Positions 50,001 to 61,683 of a stretch of DNA of 64,000 nt are shown piece by piece. The stretch is taken from the NCBI GenBank assembly GCA_038501195.1, contig JBBPUQ010000006.1:1488001-1552000 (forward strand), in the 5' to 3' direction. The position numbers and the translations under genes were made by a program. Numbering within the stretch: position 1 is the first letter of the stretch; each line of letters opens with the position of its first letter. This DNA is from Nemania diffusa (taxonomy: Eukaryota > Ascomycota > Sordariomycetes > Xylariales > Xylariaceae). The notes beneath the pieces were generated by a model. That model did not search any database, had not been told where the DNA came from, and saw only the letters and a list, made by a program, of their open reading frames with translations.

Positions 50001-51798
50001 TCCCATCTTCAACAATGCAAAAACACCCGAAGCAGACCAGGTCTGCGAATCCAACCCAGCCACATCAGGCGAAGAAGCAAGCTGGTCGACAAAGCCAGAG
50101 GGTCCTAAAGTTGATGACCACCCGCGACAACGAATGACGAACTCTGTACCTATCATAGGATTCGAATTCCCTTGTCTGCAACCTGTTTAGCCTCTCTCAC
50201 AACCATCCTCGCCACAACCAATGAGGTCGCATTGTCGGCCCTTTCGGTTGCAGCCCAAATCGTGGATGACTCAAAGTCACTAACTCAGCTGTTATCCTGT
50301 ACCCTCCAACCATTCCTACGGGCCAATTCACATATACTATCGTACATAGATAGTTGGAACTGTCTATTTATCGAAGGATAGCGCGAGATCGGAGTGCCAT
50401 TTTGTTTATGCTCACCTATCCATCGTGAATTTTGTGGTGCTTACAAGCGTACGCATAAATCGTCTTCTTACATACACGGCCAACAATACAAGGCCTTGCC
50501 AATACAATACGTTGTGTTAGTCAAGGTGGGCATCGCTTACGCAAAACTAGGCCCAGATGGCTAGTGTCACAACCCAGTTTGTTACCCAAAATTCGCCTCT
50601 CAGCAAGCAAATAAGCGCCTAGATAGAGCCGATCTAGATTTAACGCACGTAGCATACATAAGTACACACACGTAAGGCCGGCTGAGAAGAATAGGAGCGA
50701 GGAGAGAGAAAAAAAACTTCGCATCAGGCGTGGCATCATAGACGGCAGCTTGCGATACGATGACTTCATTCGCCGTGTACATCTCAATCTGTCATGCACT
50801 CACCTTACCTAGTTTAGTACCAAATTCACATCAGTCAACTAAAGATGCCACGCACACCAAAACTCCGCATTCTCCCGGTCATCCGATGCAAGAGGGCCCC
50901 AAAGAAAATCCGCGGTCAATAGTAAGTACTGCTAATAACAGCAATTGACCGTACTTCGGAGATTGTTAGGTTCTAGAATAACCTAGAAGTCGGCCAGCAA
51001 GAGTGTAGATCTCGACATTCTAGACATTCTAGGTATTCGTATCGAACACAACTTTCAATAGCACGGGGAAAAAGACATTTCAGCCTGGAACCCCTCTTCT
51101 GCAATCTTGTTGCAAAGAAAAGCCACCTTTCCACACGCTGCAGCCATACAGTATGTTATTTCATTTCGAGAAGGGCCTTTAAAAGGGGTCGGGGAACTAG
51201 GATAACATTGCTTTGCCAGACCGACGGATGCATGAGCATGAGCATCATGCTGCTGCTGCTGCTGTTCCTGCTGCTGTGAATTTCATACCTACTGCCAAGG
51301 TAGGGTAACGCTCAAATGCTCAAGACTTGGCTGCGCGGGCCAATAAAAATGTGGCTGTCAAATCAGTATGAGTAATAATGGCCAAATGACAATCGCGTAT
51401 CTGCATTGCTATACTACTATCACAGGCCCTACACTAAGCAAAGATTGGTTTAAGAAATTAGCTTTTGGTTTGACATAGAGTAGCAATGCTGTGTGAGCTG
51501 CCTGCTTTCTACGTCTATATTAACTACAACGATAAGTAGACAGAAGAGATGCCGTCTACCGATGATCGATGCCGTGATGCTTTGCTGTCAAGGTGGCGAG
51601 TCCGAGACATTCATCTTGGACCTAGCCAATGAAACTTGCTGCAGTTTAGCGAAGTGCCATTCCAGGCAGCTCAGGCAACCACTTGCTCTGCTGTGTGCAT
51701 TTACACCTACCTACTCTGAATCATGGACCGCAGTCGAATACGATGATAAGGCATGATCAATCTAAACTGTCTCATTGATAATGAGTTGACGTTGATAG

Positions 51799-51841
51799 CC
51801 TATGCGTATGCGTAGGTAGTATACGCATAGGTTGTTACATA
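51799..51841. repeat. 11-base perfect inverted repeat
   Basis: CCTATGCGTAT at 51799-51809 is the exact reverse complement of ATACGCATAGG at 51831-51841, with a 21-base loop. It lies in gene-free DNA and could form a hairpin or a cruciform. Confidence 0.8.
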
Positions 51842-54800
51842 CAAACGCGCGGTAAAACAATGACGCGGACTCAGCCACTGGCCGTGTCGTGTCGGCGGGG
51901 TGAAAAGCGAGCACCGCCATCATCGAGAACCTAGAAGTGCGCGTCGCCGGATGAAATGCCTGTAGCCCTCGGCGGCGGCGGCCAGGGCCTCCCTCAGTAT
52001 CGTCTCAACTTACAGAATAGCCACGAACCTGTCCACCGGCGGTGTTAATCATCGCCCAAACCCCAAATCCAAAGGCCGCCTACGAGGTGGATAGCTGACG
52101 CCGGCTTGCGTCTTTTCCGAACATATGAGGGGAGCCTAGCGAGAAATTACTGCGTCATACCCTTGAGAGTTGTGACCTAGGACCTCGTATACTACATTAT
52201 TTAGAAACTCCGAATCAACGCGTTCTAATTACCAAGCAATTAGGCGTACAATACACACGCCACATTGGGGCCAACACGATCCTACTTACAAGTGCATAGA
52301 ATTAACAACTATTACAGAATATGCTAGATAGCTCCGATAAGCAAACACTTCCCACACTGCCGACGGGAACGCAAACTGACGTTGACGATCTGCCAAGAAC
52401 ACCTCTTTCTGTCCTCATCCCTCCCTTATCACTTAGCCAATAATGATTATTTACCGCCACAAACTTTTCGCCAGCGAATATTTAGCCATAATAGGTATAG
52501 TCATGACTTGATTCTGACTTGATCTACCTATATAACTATGCAAGTCGAAATATTGAGAACACCTGTGCAGACCTGCGTACCGATTAGGTCCCGCCACTAC
52601 CTCTCAACACGCCTACCCTGTACATCTTGACTCTTTATGGATGTGCTGCTTTCATGATCCTACCACGTGCGAGGATGAATCTTGCCCCTTCGCCCCCTCA
52701 CCAAGTCCTTACGCGCTTACCCGGAGGCAGACCTACTAAATAAGCCACCGACCTTGTCAAACAAACAAAAAACGACCTTGAGGACAAAGACATGCATATT
52801 TTTGCGACTTCTAGCATCATCATTTGCAAACCTAGACTAGGTATCTAAGCTACTGGTAGATACAAGTCGATCTATGAACCTAAACGGACGAGTTCGGAGT
52901 TGACCGGATGTGCGCCGCAGACTCTGCGTTGGTAACAAGACTGTGGCCTGTTCGTCTTCCAGAAGTGTTCCAATAGCGGGATCGCCAACAAGCTACGGGG
53001 ACTCACTAGACAGGATCCTCCGAAAATCCTGCCATATAGCGTGCTGCACAATTACTCACATACCGAAGTTACTTAAACCGGATTTGCTATTAGTCTAGGA
53101 AAGGATCGTAGGGTATATCTCAGTCACGCTGGCCATGATTGCCCATGTCGTGATTGGTGACATGCCACTTGCCTACGAGCAAGTACATACGCACAGATAC
53201 GCAGTATGTATGTACGTCTCCCGCGTCCCAAGACCATGTAAGATATTACATCGCAGGAAAATCAACCCCGCACGGGGTCACCTTATTCCCATAATTAATT
53301 AACCTGAACTGTTCAACTATGTACGCATATGTATGCATCTTGTATGTATGCGTATGTAGTTATTTTTCAGTAGGGTTGGCGTGGTGATCTTAGCAAACAT
53401 TGACCTCGCGGTTACGTGCATAGGCCTAACATTAACATACAACAATAAGTGACAGAGCACCTAGTTATCTAGCGGCCGTGATACATATACTTTGATACAT
53501 CCCTCCATTTCACGACCAAACGGGAGTCAGGCTGATGATCATTTTTCTAATTATTTTTCTTTTTATTCTTAGGTTTTTCCATTTATATTTTTCCGTCGCC
53601 CTATATGCGTATAGTAGAGAATAGAGTAGGTGTGTGAAGAAATAGGTGTTAGTTTGCATATCCCACGAGGTTCCAGGCAGCAATGATTCTGCAGACGTTA
53701 ACCAATACCCAATCAGTGTCGACCCGTAAGTAGGGCTCGGGACATGGCAGATATTTGTGCGATCGTCCTATCAACCTTAACCAGTTGTTCTAGATTGGAG
53801 GGGTGGCAAGGTCAAACAAAACAAGGCAAACATGCGCCATGTCGCTTAACCCCACAACACATGGAAAAGTGTTCCACAAAGTCAGTATAATTCCAATCAT
53901 AGCTAAACAAACTGCACTTCCCTCGATAAACCCAGGGGCCTTGCGGTTTGAAGATAGAGGGTTGGATAGGCAGCCTCTGCTTCATGTTAGATGACGGATC
54001 ATCTTTCTAAATGTGTCATCGCCACCACCTCCCTTTCTACGCATGGTAGATATCTACAGTAGATCTTAAATTCAAGGCTAATCACGACCTTCGTTCAGCC
54101 TTTAGGCAGGCTGGGAGGGCGAAAGTCAGCCGCCCCGGCTCCTGCAGCTAGCCTGCCTACACGTCCCAACCCCCAACAATAGGACAACAGAGGCGTCATC
54201 TAACGTAGGTAGTTGCCATCGCCGGGCGCTTAATGCCCTTTGGAATCTTATGTCAGGAATCCTCGTTTTGCTTTACTGATATGACTGTTGGTAACACTAA
54301 GCGGGTAAGCCCCGCTCGAGATTTCCCTCGGGATCTGCACAGGACTCAGCCTGGGATGAGAACTCCGACAGCCCGCGAGTTATCTTCTGTGGGTAGGCAA
54401 TCGCCTAATCACAGTCACCGGTCACTTTGATCTCGCGATGGTGCTTCCGTTGTTGACGTAACAGCGTGGCTAACTACAAGAATAGCTACCTACATGGGTA
54501 GGTCGTTCAGAGGCGACGGAGCTCGGTGTTTCACAGGGATCCCCAGATCGTGGCGGCGGAGGTGGCGGAGCAGCGCGACACGTGAACATCGCCAATTCTC
54601 CTCTCCGTCTAGCGAGCGTCAAACTATGCGTCGGGATAGGCAAACTCAAAACAATGTGGCTTTTGTTTATTTTTTATTTTTTTGAGTTTTCGTCACGCCG
54701 GGGTCCGCAAATCATGGTCACGATGTATGCCACGGCCTTCATCCCTACGGGTCGCATCGGGCCTATCGAAAACTCGAGCGCGTCACAAGACCCCTGACTA

Positions 54801-54857
54801 CTCCAAGACGCGACTCGCGTAGGAAGACGGCTAGGCACGGCTGGGAGATTCAGCTAG

Positions 54858-55482
54858 ATGAGTGGTAAACTTTGGATGATTGCCGATGCACTTAGGAGGT
54901 TACGATCACGGCGATATGACTCTGAGCATCGTGGGCTTCGCTGCCTGCTGCGCATCTTTTGCCCCACGGGCACGAGCGGCAGATCTCGCGCTAGGTGGCT
55001 GACCAACCCATGCGTCGCAAGCGGATGCCGACTAGGCCTCTATACGATAGAAGAAGGTTTCGACATGTCGTTAAAATGGCTTACGAAGGCCACTGCAGCC
55101 TATGCTCGGATTCCGGATGTCACATTTGCCCGTGCAAGATGCGCGGGAGTCGGAGGCCGTGTCACTCATCTCTCCGTCACGCGGTCTGGCAGCGTGAGTC
55201 TGACGGATCCTGTAAACTATGAGTTGCCTGTTCGACATGTTAGCTTTGGCCATCGCCGTAGCTGACGTGTGCAGGGTGTCGCTGTTGTAGTCGGCTCCCT
55301 ACTTACGGAGTTGAGTGACAGGGAGCTTCTCAACATCATTGCTGCTTCAACTGAGAATATGTGAGTCACCGTCTTTGTGGATTTGGTTTCGGGTGTAGGT
55401 CGTACGTGACCCTTGTTGTGGCAATAACAGGCCTACTTGTGAGTGTCACCGCAGAGAACACGAAAGATTACACTATAGCTAG
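54858..55482 (+). CDS. Possible small spliced gene, unknown function
   Basis: A weak candidate with exons 54858-55193, 55275-55360 and 55431-55482, giving 157 residues. The first intron has a GTGAGT donor, a GCTGAC branch site 10 bases before the acceptor, and a GTGCAG acceptor. The frame is kept without a shift and reads into GVAVVVGSLLTELSDRELLN, which looks like ordinary protein, followed by another GTGAGT donor. The N-terminal part is Arg-rich and less convincing, and an internal start (MSLKWLTKA, about 55065) is equally possible. The third exon is the least sure. No family is recognised. It could be a real small gene, a remnant or chance. It sits at the border between GC-richer and AT-rich DNA. 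Confidence 0.25.
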
Positions 55483-58182
55483 TCACCTAGTACTAGATGT
55501 CTCAAGGGAGGATCGATGTTAGTCATAACGACAAATTCTGAGATAAGATGCGTATTGAATCAGCGGTGCTCCCCTGACGGTATTGAACAGAGCATATTCT
55601 TCTATTTACATAGTATCACCGAGCTTCCTGAGATCTAGTGACTCGATTTCATGATCTAATACTCAGTGTCTCAGCACGCCGTCATCTAGAAGTAATTAAC
55701 ATATTATTGACATCTCATCAAAAACATGATGACTCAGGGAACATGCGATTTATGATCTGTCATGATAATGCTTTGACAATCCTCGTACAGTCATCTTAGC
55801 TACAGGCGAACCGTGTATGATATAGGTATATCCACTCAGAAAGTACATTATCTATACTTGCTAAGCCTTACGACCATAGTATTCTAATTCGTTAACTCTT
55901 CTTGCTAGTATGGTATATGCACTACTAAGATACTAATTGAAATATTAAGGCGAACTTGAGCGGTGTTACATCCAAATGAGTGCTGTCATAAATCTAGCCT
56001 CGCTGATGATTTTCAAGTTCTTAAGTAGTAACACAGCTGTATATCTTGTTAGGGGAAAACGACGAGATTAATCGCGTATGCGGTTGGCGGTATATATAGT
56101 AAGAACTAGTATGCGACATATCTTTATTACCATCTGATGACTGATAATGTTGAAACAAGTCGTTAACGTATCACCGCCCGCAGATGTTTTTCTTCTGTTA
56201 TTATCCTATAAATACTATACTTACATAACAAGCCTATATATTGCTATTATCATGAGACGGGAATCTCAAGCAACTCTATTAGAAACAAAGAGTGTTATGG
56301 TGACACTGTCACCTTTCGTAATTTGAGGATTAAGTCGTCTATATCATATATCGAGAATGTCGCGTATCATATATATCGCTAACCATGGACATGGATTAAT
56401 GATGTTATTTTTTCTCTGTCACAAAGGACGTAAGAAATATCGAATTAGACAAATCTAAGGGTCAATCATTATTGTACTTGTTTAATCTTATTAAGTTGCT
56501 TATAGGGGTCTTAAAATGGTTGACCCTCGGTGTTCTTTTATCTGAATCTAACTAGTTTGGAGTACTTGTGATGGGTGAAATCTTGCCCTGAAACTTACAC
56601 ATAAAATATATGAATTAATTCTCATATCAATATACAGGGATGCAGTAGTTGTGAGAACTTGCGGCATTCAACTATATTTCCTCAATTCGAACCTAGGTTG
56701 GGAGGGGTTTCAATGAATGTATCATTCTCTGTGGAGGCTGTCTCTCTATTTTGAATAACAACTAGTGAGGTTCCGTGTGTAAATTATAGATAATAAAGAG
56801 CGAAATCTCATTTGTTAATGTGTTAAGATCTGTCTGATTACCCCAATAGTCTACATTATCATGGGTTACCACCGATTCTGCTAAACCGAGAGATGCTATT
56901 AGTTTGAGCAAGTAGTAGTTTTCATCGCGTGTAATGAGGCCTATGAGATCATCTAAGCTACCCTCTAAGGTAAGGAAAGGCGAAGAGCTAAATCTACGCG
57001 TCTGTAAAAACGGCATCTCGACAAGTGCGAAATGCCATTGATATGGCTTCCTGTGTGAGAACAGCGTAAGTAGATTTATGCTAGTTATGGAACGCCTTAA
57101 AGCTTCACTATAATTTATAGCGCATTTGAAATGAGCCTAGGATAAGAATATGCTGGTGATGTGATTATATTGTCTGGTTTTTTAAAGCGATGCTAAAATC
57201 TACCCAGCATAAGAAGGACGAAGTCAACCTAGCACAGACCTACCTAAGTATCTGTTTGAGTGTAGTAGTCATCGCTATATATGAGTGTTTTGGGAGCACT
57301 TCGTTTGTGGTGGTAATCTCTGCTAGAGAATCCGATTATGAAGTAAGCATATAAGAGCTAGTGCTAGGTAGATGTATGGTCTACCATGACAAACATATAT
57401 ATACATAGACTACATACCTTGACGTATAAGTATTGGTTGTAATAATCATATAATATCTTGGCTCTATGCCTTGAATAGGTACGTCTTCTAAAAATACTGG
57501 GATATACCATCAACAAAATATATTACAACAGGACTGAGGGCTCGATTCTATTAGAATTGTCGTTTAGACGCAGGGCTACGACGTGGTAAGACATCACAGC
57601 ACACATTGGACTTCATCCGTGTTTGCGTAGGCGTCCCTCAATAGTACTAAGTGAAAAGATTACGTTGCGTATATTTTTGTTGACCGGATCGTTACAGGCT
57701 TAGGCGCATCAGTTTCGGAATAAAGTCTAGAGTGTCTTCCATCGTTTTATTAGATGTATAGTTATATTGTGAGTTATATCGAGGTATATATTGTACATGA
57801 CTCTCGACGACGTCTGATCTGCGACAATAACTCGACTCTAAGGGCCGACGGCAAAGTAATAGAGCCATCGAAGCGCAAATCTCTAGATCGCGGAACTGAT
57901 AGACGGCGTAGAAAAGGGTGAATAGGGTATCCAGCTCTATAATGGGTATATAAACCATTGCTTGCCCCTGTCTTCCCAAATAATGCTTAGAGGTGGGAAT
58001 GGTACTCGCTAAGTTGAGAGTCACGAAACGACGCACACGGCCTCCTCTATATAATTTACAGGTTCCCCCTCCCCCAAACGCCAACTCTGATCTCTATAAG
58101 ATCCATGTAACGCCGGCCGCATTTCCAAACATGTTTATACATCGCCCTATAATTTGGGCCAAACCGAGGTCTAACGGGCTGC
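55483..58182. other. AT-rich gene-free stretch
   Basis: No gene supported. Composition drops sharply after about 55480; for example the 60 bases from 56161 hold 22 G+C. The short minus-strand frames (56762-57016 and 57692-58084) resemble no protein. It is similar in character to 10.8-13.6 kb and may be an old RIP-mutated repeat, but no transposon remnant was recognised. Confidence 0.4.
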
Positions 58183-59875
58183 TCACCACCACCTCTTCTT
58201 AGGAGCCTTCTTGTCATCGGCCTTCATCATCTGTAGGCGTCGCAGTTTCTCGCGGTTTCGAGGGTCCAGGAGTCCAACATTGCCATCGTCGTGAAACCAG
58301 TGGTACTCTCTATCACGGCCTGGCGGAGTTTCTCCCTGCATCTTGATGCGCTGAAGGTGTCGTAACTTGGAGAGACCGTATTTGCACACCAGCAGGGACA
58401 TTATGACTGAGACGCTAGTAACTACGCCGAACCCCCAATTAGTGTCCTCGATGAAGTTCTCTAGGTTGGCGCCATAGAGGCCGGCGATGAAAGTACCCAT
58501 GGCCAATCCTAGTGTGCCGACACTGAACTTGAGATCGAGGAGCATCAGCGAGTTGCGATTGGCGTCTAATATGGCGCGAATGCTAGGAGATACGAATTAA
58601 TGGGATTTCTGTAACAGGGATGGATGGAGCTCACATTTCCTCGGTATTACGAATAGATGATACCAAGTTTTGCGCTTCCTGGACAATTTCATCGCAGAGT
58701 TTGTAGTAGGATTCTAACAACATTTCTACTTCGGTATGGTCGTCAAGCTGTCGGGAAATATCGTGGGTCTTCTCGGTAAGATACATAGCTATTAAATCAT
58801 CGTCGGCTTCGAGAAGTTCGTCAATGGCGTCGCGGACGAGCTTTGCCTTCTGTTCGAAAGTGCTGACTCGCTTCGAGAGGATGAGGAGAACGCGCAGCTT
58901 GTGGCGATCAATGTCGTCCTCTAGCTCACCTAAAATGCGAATGACGGGATCTCGTACAGCCTCGAAGTCGGCTTCCAGCTCTTGTGTTACGGACTGTAGA
59001 ACGGCTTCGATGGCGCGGAACTCGTAAGGAAGGCCGCCATTTGTCGCGACCGTCTTCTGCTGAAGCTTCCCTTGGAGGTCATACATGAAAGCAGACTGGG
59101 GATAGGAGGCTTTCGTGCCGTATACATCGAATAGGAGTACCCGATTGTGTTTTATTAGGACTTTAAGATGGAGCAAGTTGAGCAAGATCGAAGTGGGACG
59201 GACGAGAATGTGCGGAAGGTTGGACGAGTCAATCTTGCGCAAATCGCGAGGCAAAAGACCGAACTAAGCCTCGTTAGCTAGGATACTGACAGGTGAGCGC
59301 GGTGCTGTGTTTGCGCGTACCTTGGCTATGAGCTCGCTCTTCTTAAACTCACTGTCTACCAATATAACGTTCCCGTTCTCGTCGACTTCAGTACAGCGAA
59401 GCCTGGGCTCGGAGGCCGCCTTCTTGCTGAGTTGGCGGCGGGTATTAAACATGGAGTTGTTGCCCCTGTCGCGATCGACTTCGGGGAGGTCGTCGGGTTC
59501 CAGGGGTCGTCCGGGCCTTCGCGAGCCAAGGCCCCAGAGCCATTCTTGCCATGCTGGCCGGCAAGGCTTCGGCGGGCGATCTGGGGGGTTGTGGCCGTGG
59601 CGCAAAGCGAGATTCGGGTAAGGCGAACGTTTGATCCGCACCGTCCGAGGACTTCGTGCTGGGACAAGCGACCGGAAGTCTAGGATGCCTGCGTGCAGGG
59701 GTGCTGGCTGGCATTGGACGGCGCATTGGGGTTTGCGGACGGCTTGTCTTCCAGAGAGGGAGGCGACATGGGAGGCAGCATGGTGGTTTGGGTGAAAGAA
59801 GCTGAGGCTTTCGGTTTGCTGTCGGAGGAAGCGCAAGAGCCTGGCAGAAGGCACAGGCAGTTGCAGAGACGCCAT
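58183..59875 (-). CDS. MRS2: Mitochondrial inner-membrane magnesium channel Mrs2
   Basis: Three exons on the minus strand: 59875-59321, 59263-58635 and 58582-58183, giving 527 residues. The introns are 57 and 52 bases. Mrs2 (CorA superfamily) forms the pentameric channel for Mg2+ entry into the mitochondrial matrix. The N-terminus (about 1-100) is Arg- and hydroxyl-rich and poor in acid, fitting a mitochondrial presequence. The conserved matrix domain starts near KFGLLPRDLRKIDSSN at the exon 1/2 junction, with long helices through exon 2 (ELEADFEAVRDPVIRILGEL). Exon 3 holds AILDANRNSLMLLDLKFSVG, TM1 (about 413-431) and TM2 (about 445-462), then a basic tail ending KKRWW. The loop after TM1, where the family has GMN, reads YGAN (431-434). 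The start is the first ATG of the frame. The gene is divergent from the F-box-like gene. Confidence 0.93.
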
Positions 59876-60483
59876 CTGAATTAAAAAGAAAGATAGGGCT
59901 ATGCTATGGCGATGTGATGCATGTGACTATGTCCATGGTTTATCTGGTAACGGTAGCATTCAAGGAACTATCGTCATCCAACCTTGTAAGTCGATAGCGC
60001 GCTGGTGATATAAAAATCTTGGTGATGTGCTGCTATCTTAGATCTACACTAGGGTCCCTAGGTGCTCAATGAGAACTTTTTGACAGCTGGACACGCTGAT
60101 AAGCACGCCTGACGGCGCGAGACCAGGTGGTATCAGTGATATACCGTGGGGCTGGATGGTGGGGGTAGGTACCTAATGGAAGTGCTTTACAATAGGTAGG
60201 TACCTCCTAGTTATAGGTAATAGGTACCTGCTGCCTGAGTATCTAGGTGCTATTACATACATTTTTATCACTACCTATCAGGACCTTTCTAGGAAGCGGC
60301 AATCATATTTTATGTTCAATCTTTGAAGCTTCAAGGAAAGTTTAATGAATGTGACTCGTTCAACTATTCCCTCCTAGTTAACCGTGCGACATGTCTCTCA
60401 CCTGCTCTCAACCCAGCCTCAAGAACATACATCTCAATCGGTGAAAGATCGACCTAATAAACGTTACTGTCTGGCAGCGGCAC
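59876..60483. promoter_or_regulatory. Divergent promoter region, MRS2 / F-box-like gene
   Basis: 608 bases between two divergent start codons, so both promoters must lie here. GGTAGGTACC-type repeats occur at about 60163-60230. No specific factor site is claimed. Confidence 0.5.
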
Positions 60484-61569
60484 ATGGAACTGACACCAAT
60501 CAGGGTACGCGGGAAACGGCGTGCCCGAGGAGAACAGCTCCGGATTGCTCCTCCTCCAAAGCGCCGTGATACACGTCGGGGCCAAGGGAAGCAACCCAGA
60601 GTCCGCCACGGAGCCTCAATCCTATCCCTGCCTCTTGAACTTGTTGAGCAGATTTTCTGGCTCAGCGAAAACCTCAACTTCCCGCGAGCTGACCTTCGTC
60701 TTGGACGCCTGCTTTCTGGCCGCCCTACTCTCCGTCAGACATTCCTCGCGGCGTTTGCGCCGACGTGGGAGGTCTGGTTCGGTTGTGTTGATGGCTGGGG
60801 CACACAGTCTCCCACAATTCATAGTTATGTCGGATGGCAGGAAGATGAGGATCGGTTTGGTGGAAACCCTCGCTTTCAAGTTCGTTCTTTTTACGTTGTT
60901 CAATAAAAGTCGGCTGCTAACGCTCGCTAGACTGACGTACTGGCCTGTTCCTGGGCAACGATCGAGATGATTCTCGACTGTCGAGACATCTGGGTTCAAT
61001 GTCATGCTCAATATGCACCATATAATTATGTCCCCCTTTGGGGCGACCCCATAAACCCTAGTTCCTATACAGGCTCTGGTGTCACAGTTGGAATTAGCAA
61101 CATCAAAGACACCAGATGTTATTTCTACAACGATTACGACGCTTTCCGAAACGTTGAATACCAGAACACTTTCTCCGAAAAGGACTATCGCAAGGAGTGC
61201 AACCACGAAACCTGGATTGAGGTCCACAGGTACACTGAAATACCAGGCCATCTCATAACCGGCCCATGGGACGAAGGCTCCCTCCAGAAGCTGTTCTGGC
61301 TTGTGCAGGCTGGCGCCCACCTGTCTCCTAACCAGACTTGGGAGGATACCTTGAGAGGGTTTCGCAGCGCCGTATATGATCAACATGCTCCCAATTTTAC
61401 TGCCATAAGATTACTCTCTATCCTAGGCGCGTTCCGGGAATGGCCAAGTCACGTCCAAGATGAGGAATTTTACAAGTTTACCTGTTTTTTGAAAACCTGT
61501 AAAGGAGATATAGACGGGCATTGGCGTGCAAAATATGACTACCTTGATGGGGTCTTGAGATATACCTAG
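60484..61569 (+). CDS. F-box-like domain protein
   Basis: Two exons, 60484-60879 and 60931-61569, with a 51-base intron (donor GTTCGT, CTGCTAAC branch, GCTAG acceptor). The product is 344 residues. After a basic head (1-43), LSLPLELVEQIFWLSENLNF at 48-67 looks like a degenerate F-box. The stretch around the junction, FGGNPRFQ joined to TDVLACSWATIEMILDCRDI, matches a lineage-expanded family of fungal F-box-like proteins as I remember them. F-box proteins recruit substrates to SCF ubiquitin ligases; whether this one binds Skp1 is unknown. The donor GTTCGT is not the best consensus, but the frame and the family match support it. The gene converges on the HET-domain gene, the stop codons being 114 bases apart. 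Confidence 0.7.
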
Positions 61570-61683
61570 TGTTTGGTCAACTCTATTACAACGGTATGTT
61601 TCTAGTATCAAGCGTCAAATGGAATTAGACCTTGTACAAGATACTAGGGGTTCTAGGTTCTGTATATCAATTTGCGATTGGGA

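Larger units (their letters stand above)
46137..54857. other. Long gene-poor stretch upstream of the cyclin
   Basis: No gene supported over 8.7 kb. The first about 1.5 kb is probably the leader and promoter of the minus-strand cyclin. Elsewhere there are only short, unrelated open frames, simple repeats (CTG near 51250-51276) and TACC/GGTA tracts. Inverted repeats lie at 48879-48897, 49119-49239 and 51799-51841. A GC-rich patch lies near 51890-52010 between AT-richer flanks. No tRNA-like internal promoter pair was found by eye. Confidence 0.4.

Noticed and set aside
55871..55885. TACGACCATAG, resembling the start of 5S rRNA
   Set aside because: Only about 11 bases match; the rest of a 5S gene (internal promoter, paired ends) is absent.
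57692..58084. 130-codon minus-strand frame downstream of MRS2
   Set aside because: AT-rich DNA, no recognisable motifs, and it lies just 3' of a real gene on the same strand.
60622..61386. 254-codon minus-strand frame
   Set aside because: It lies opposite the F-box-like gene and is a shadow of it; the plus strand has the recognisable protein and intron.
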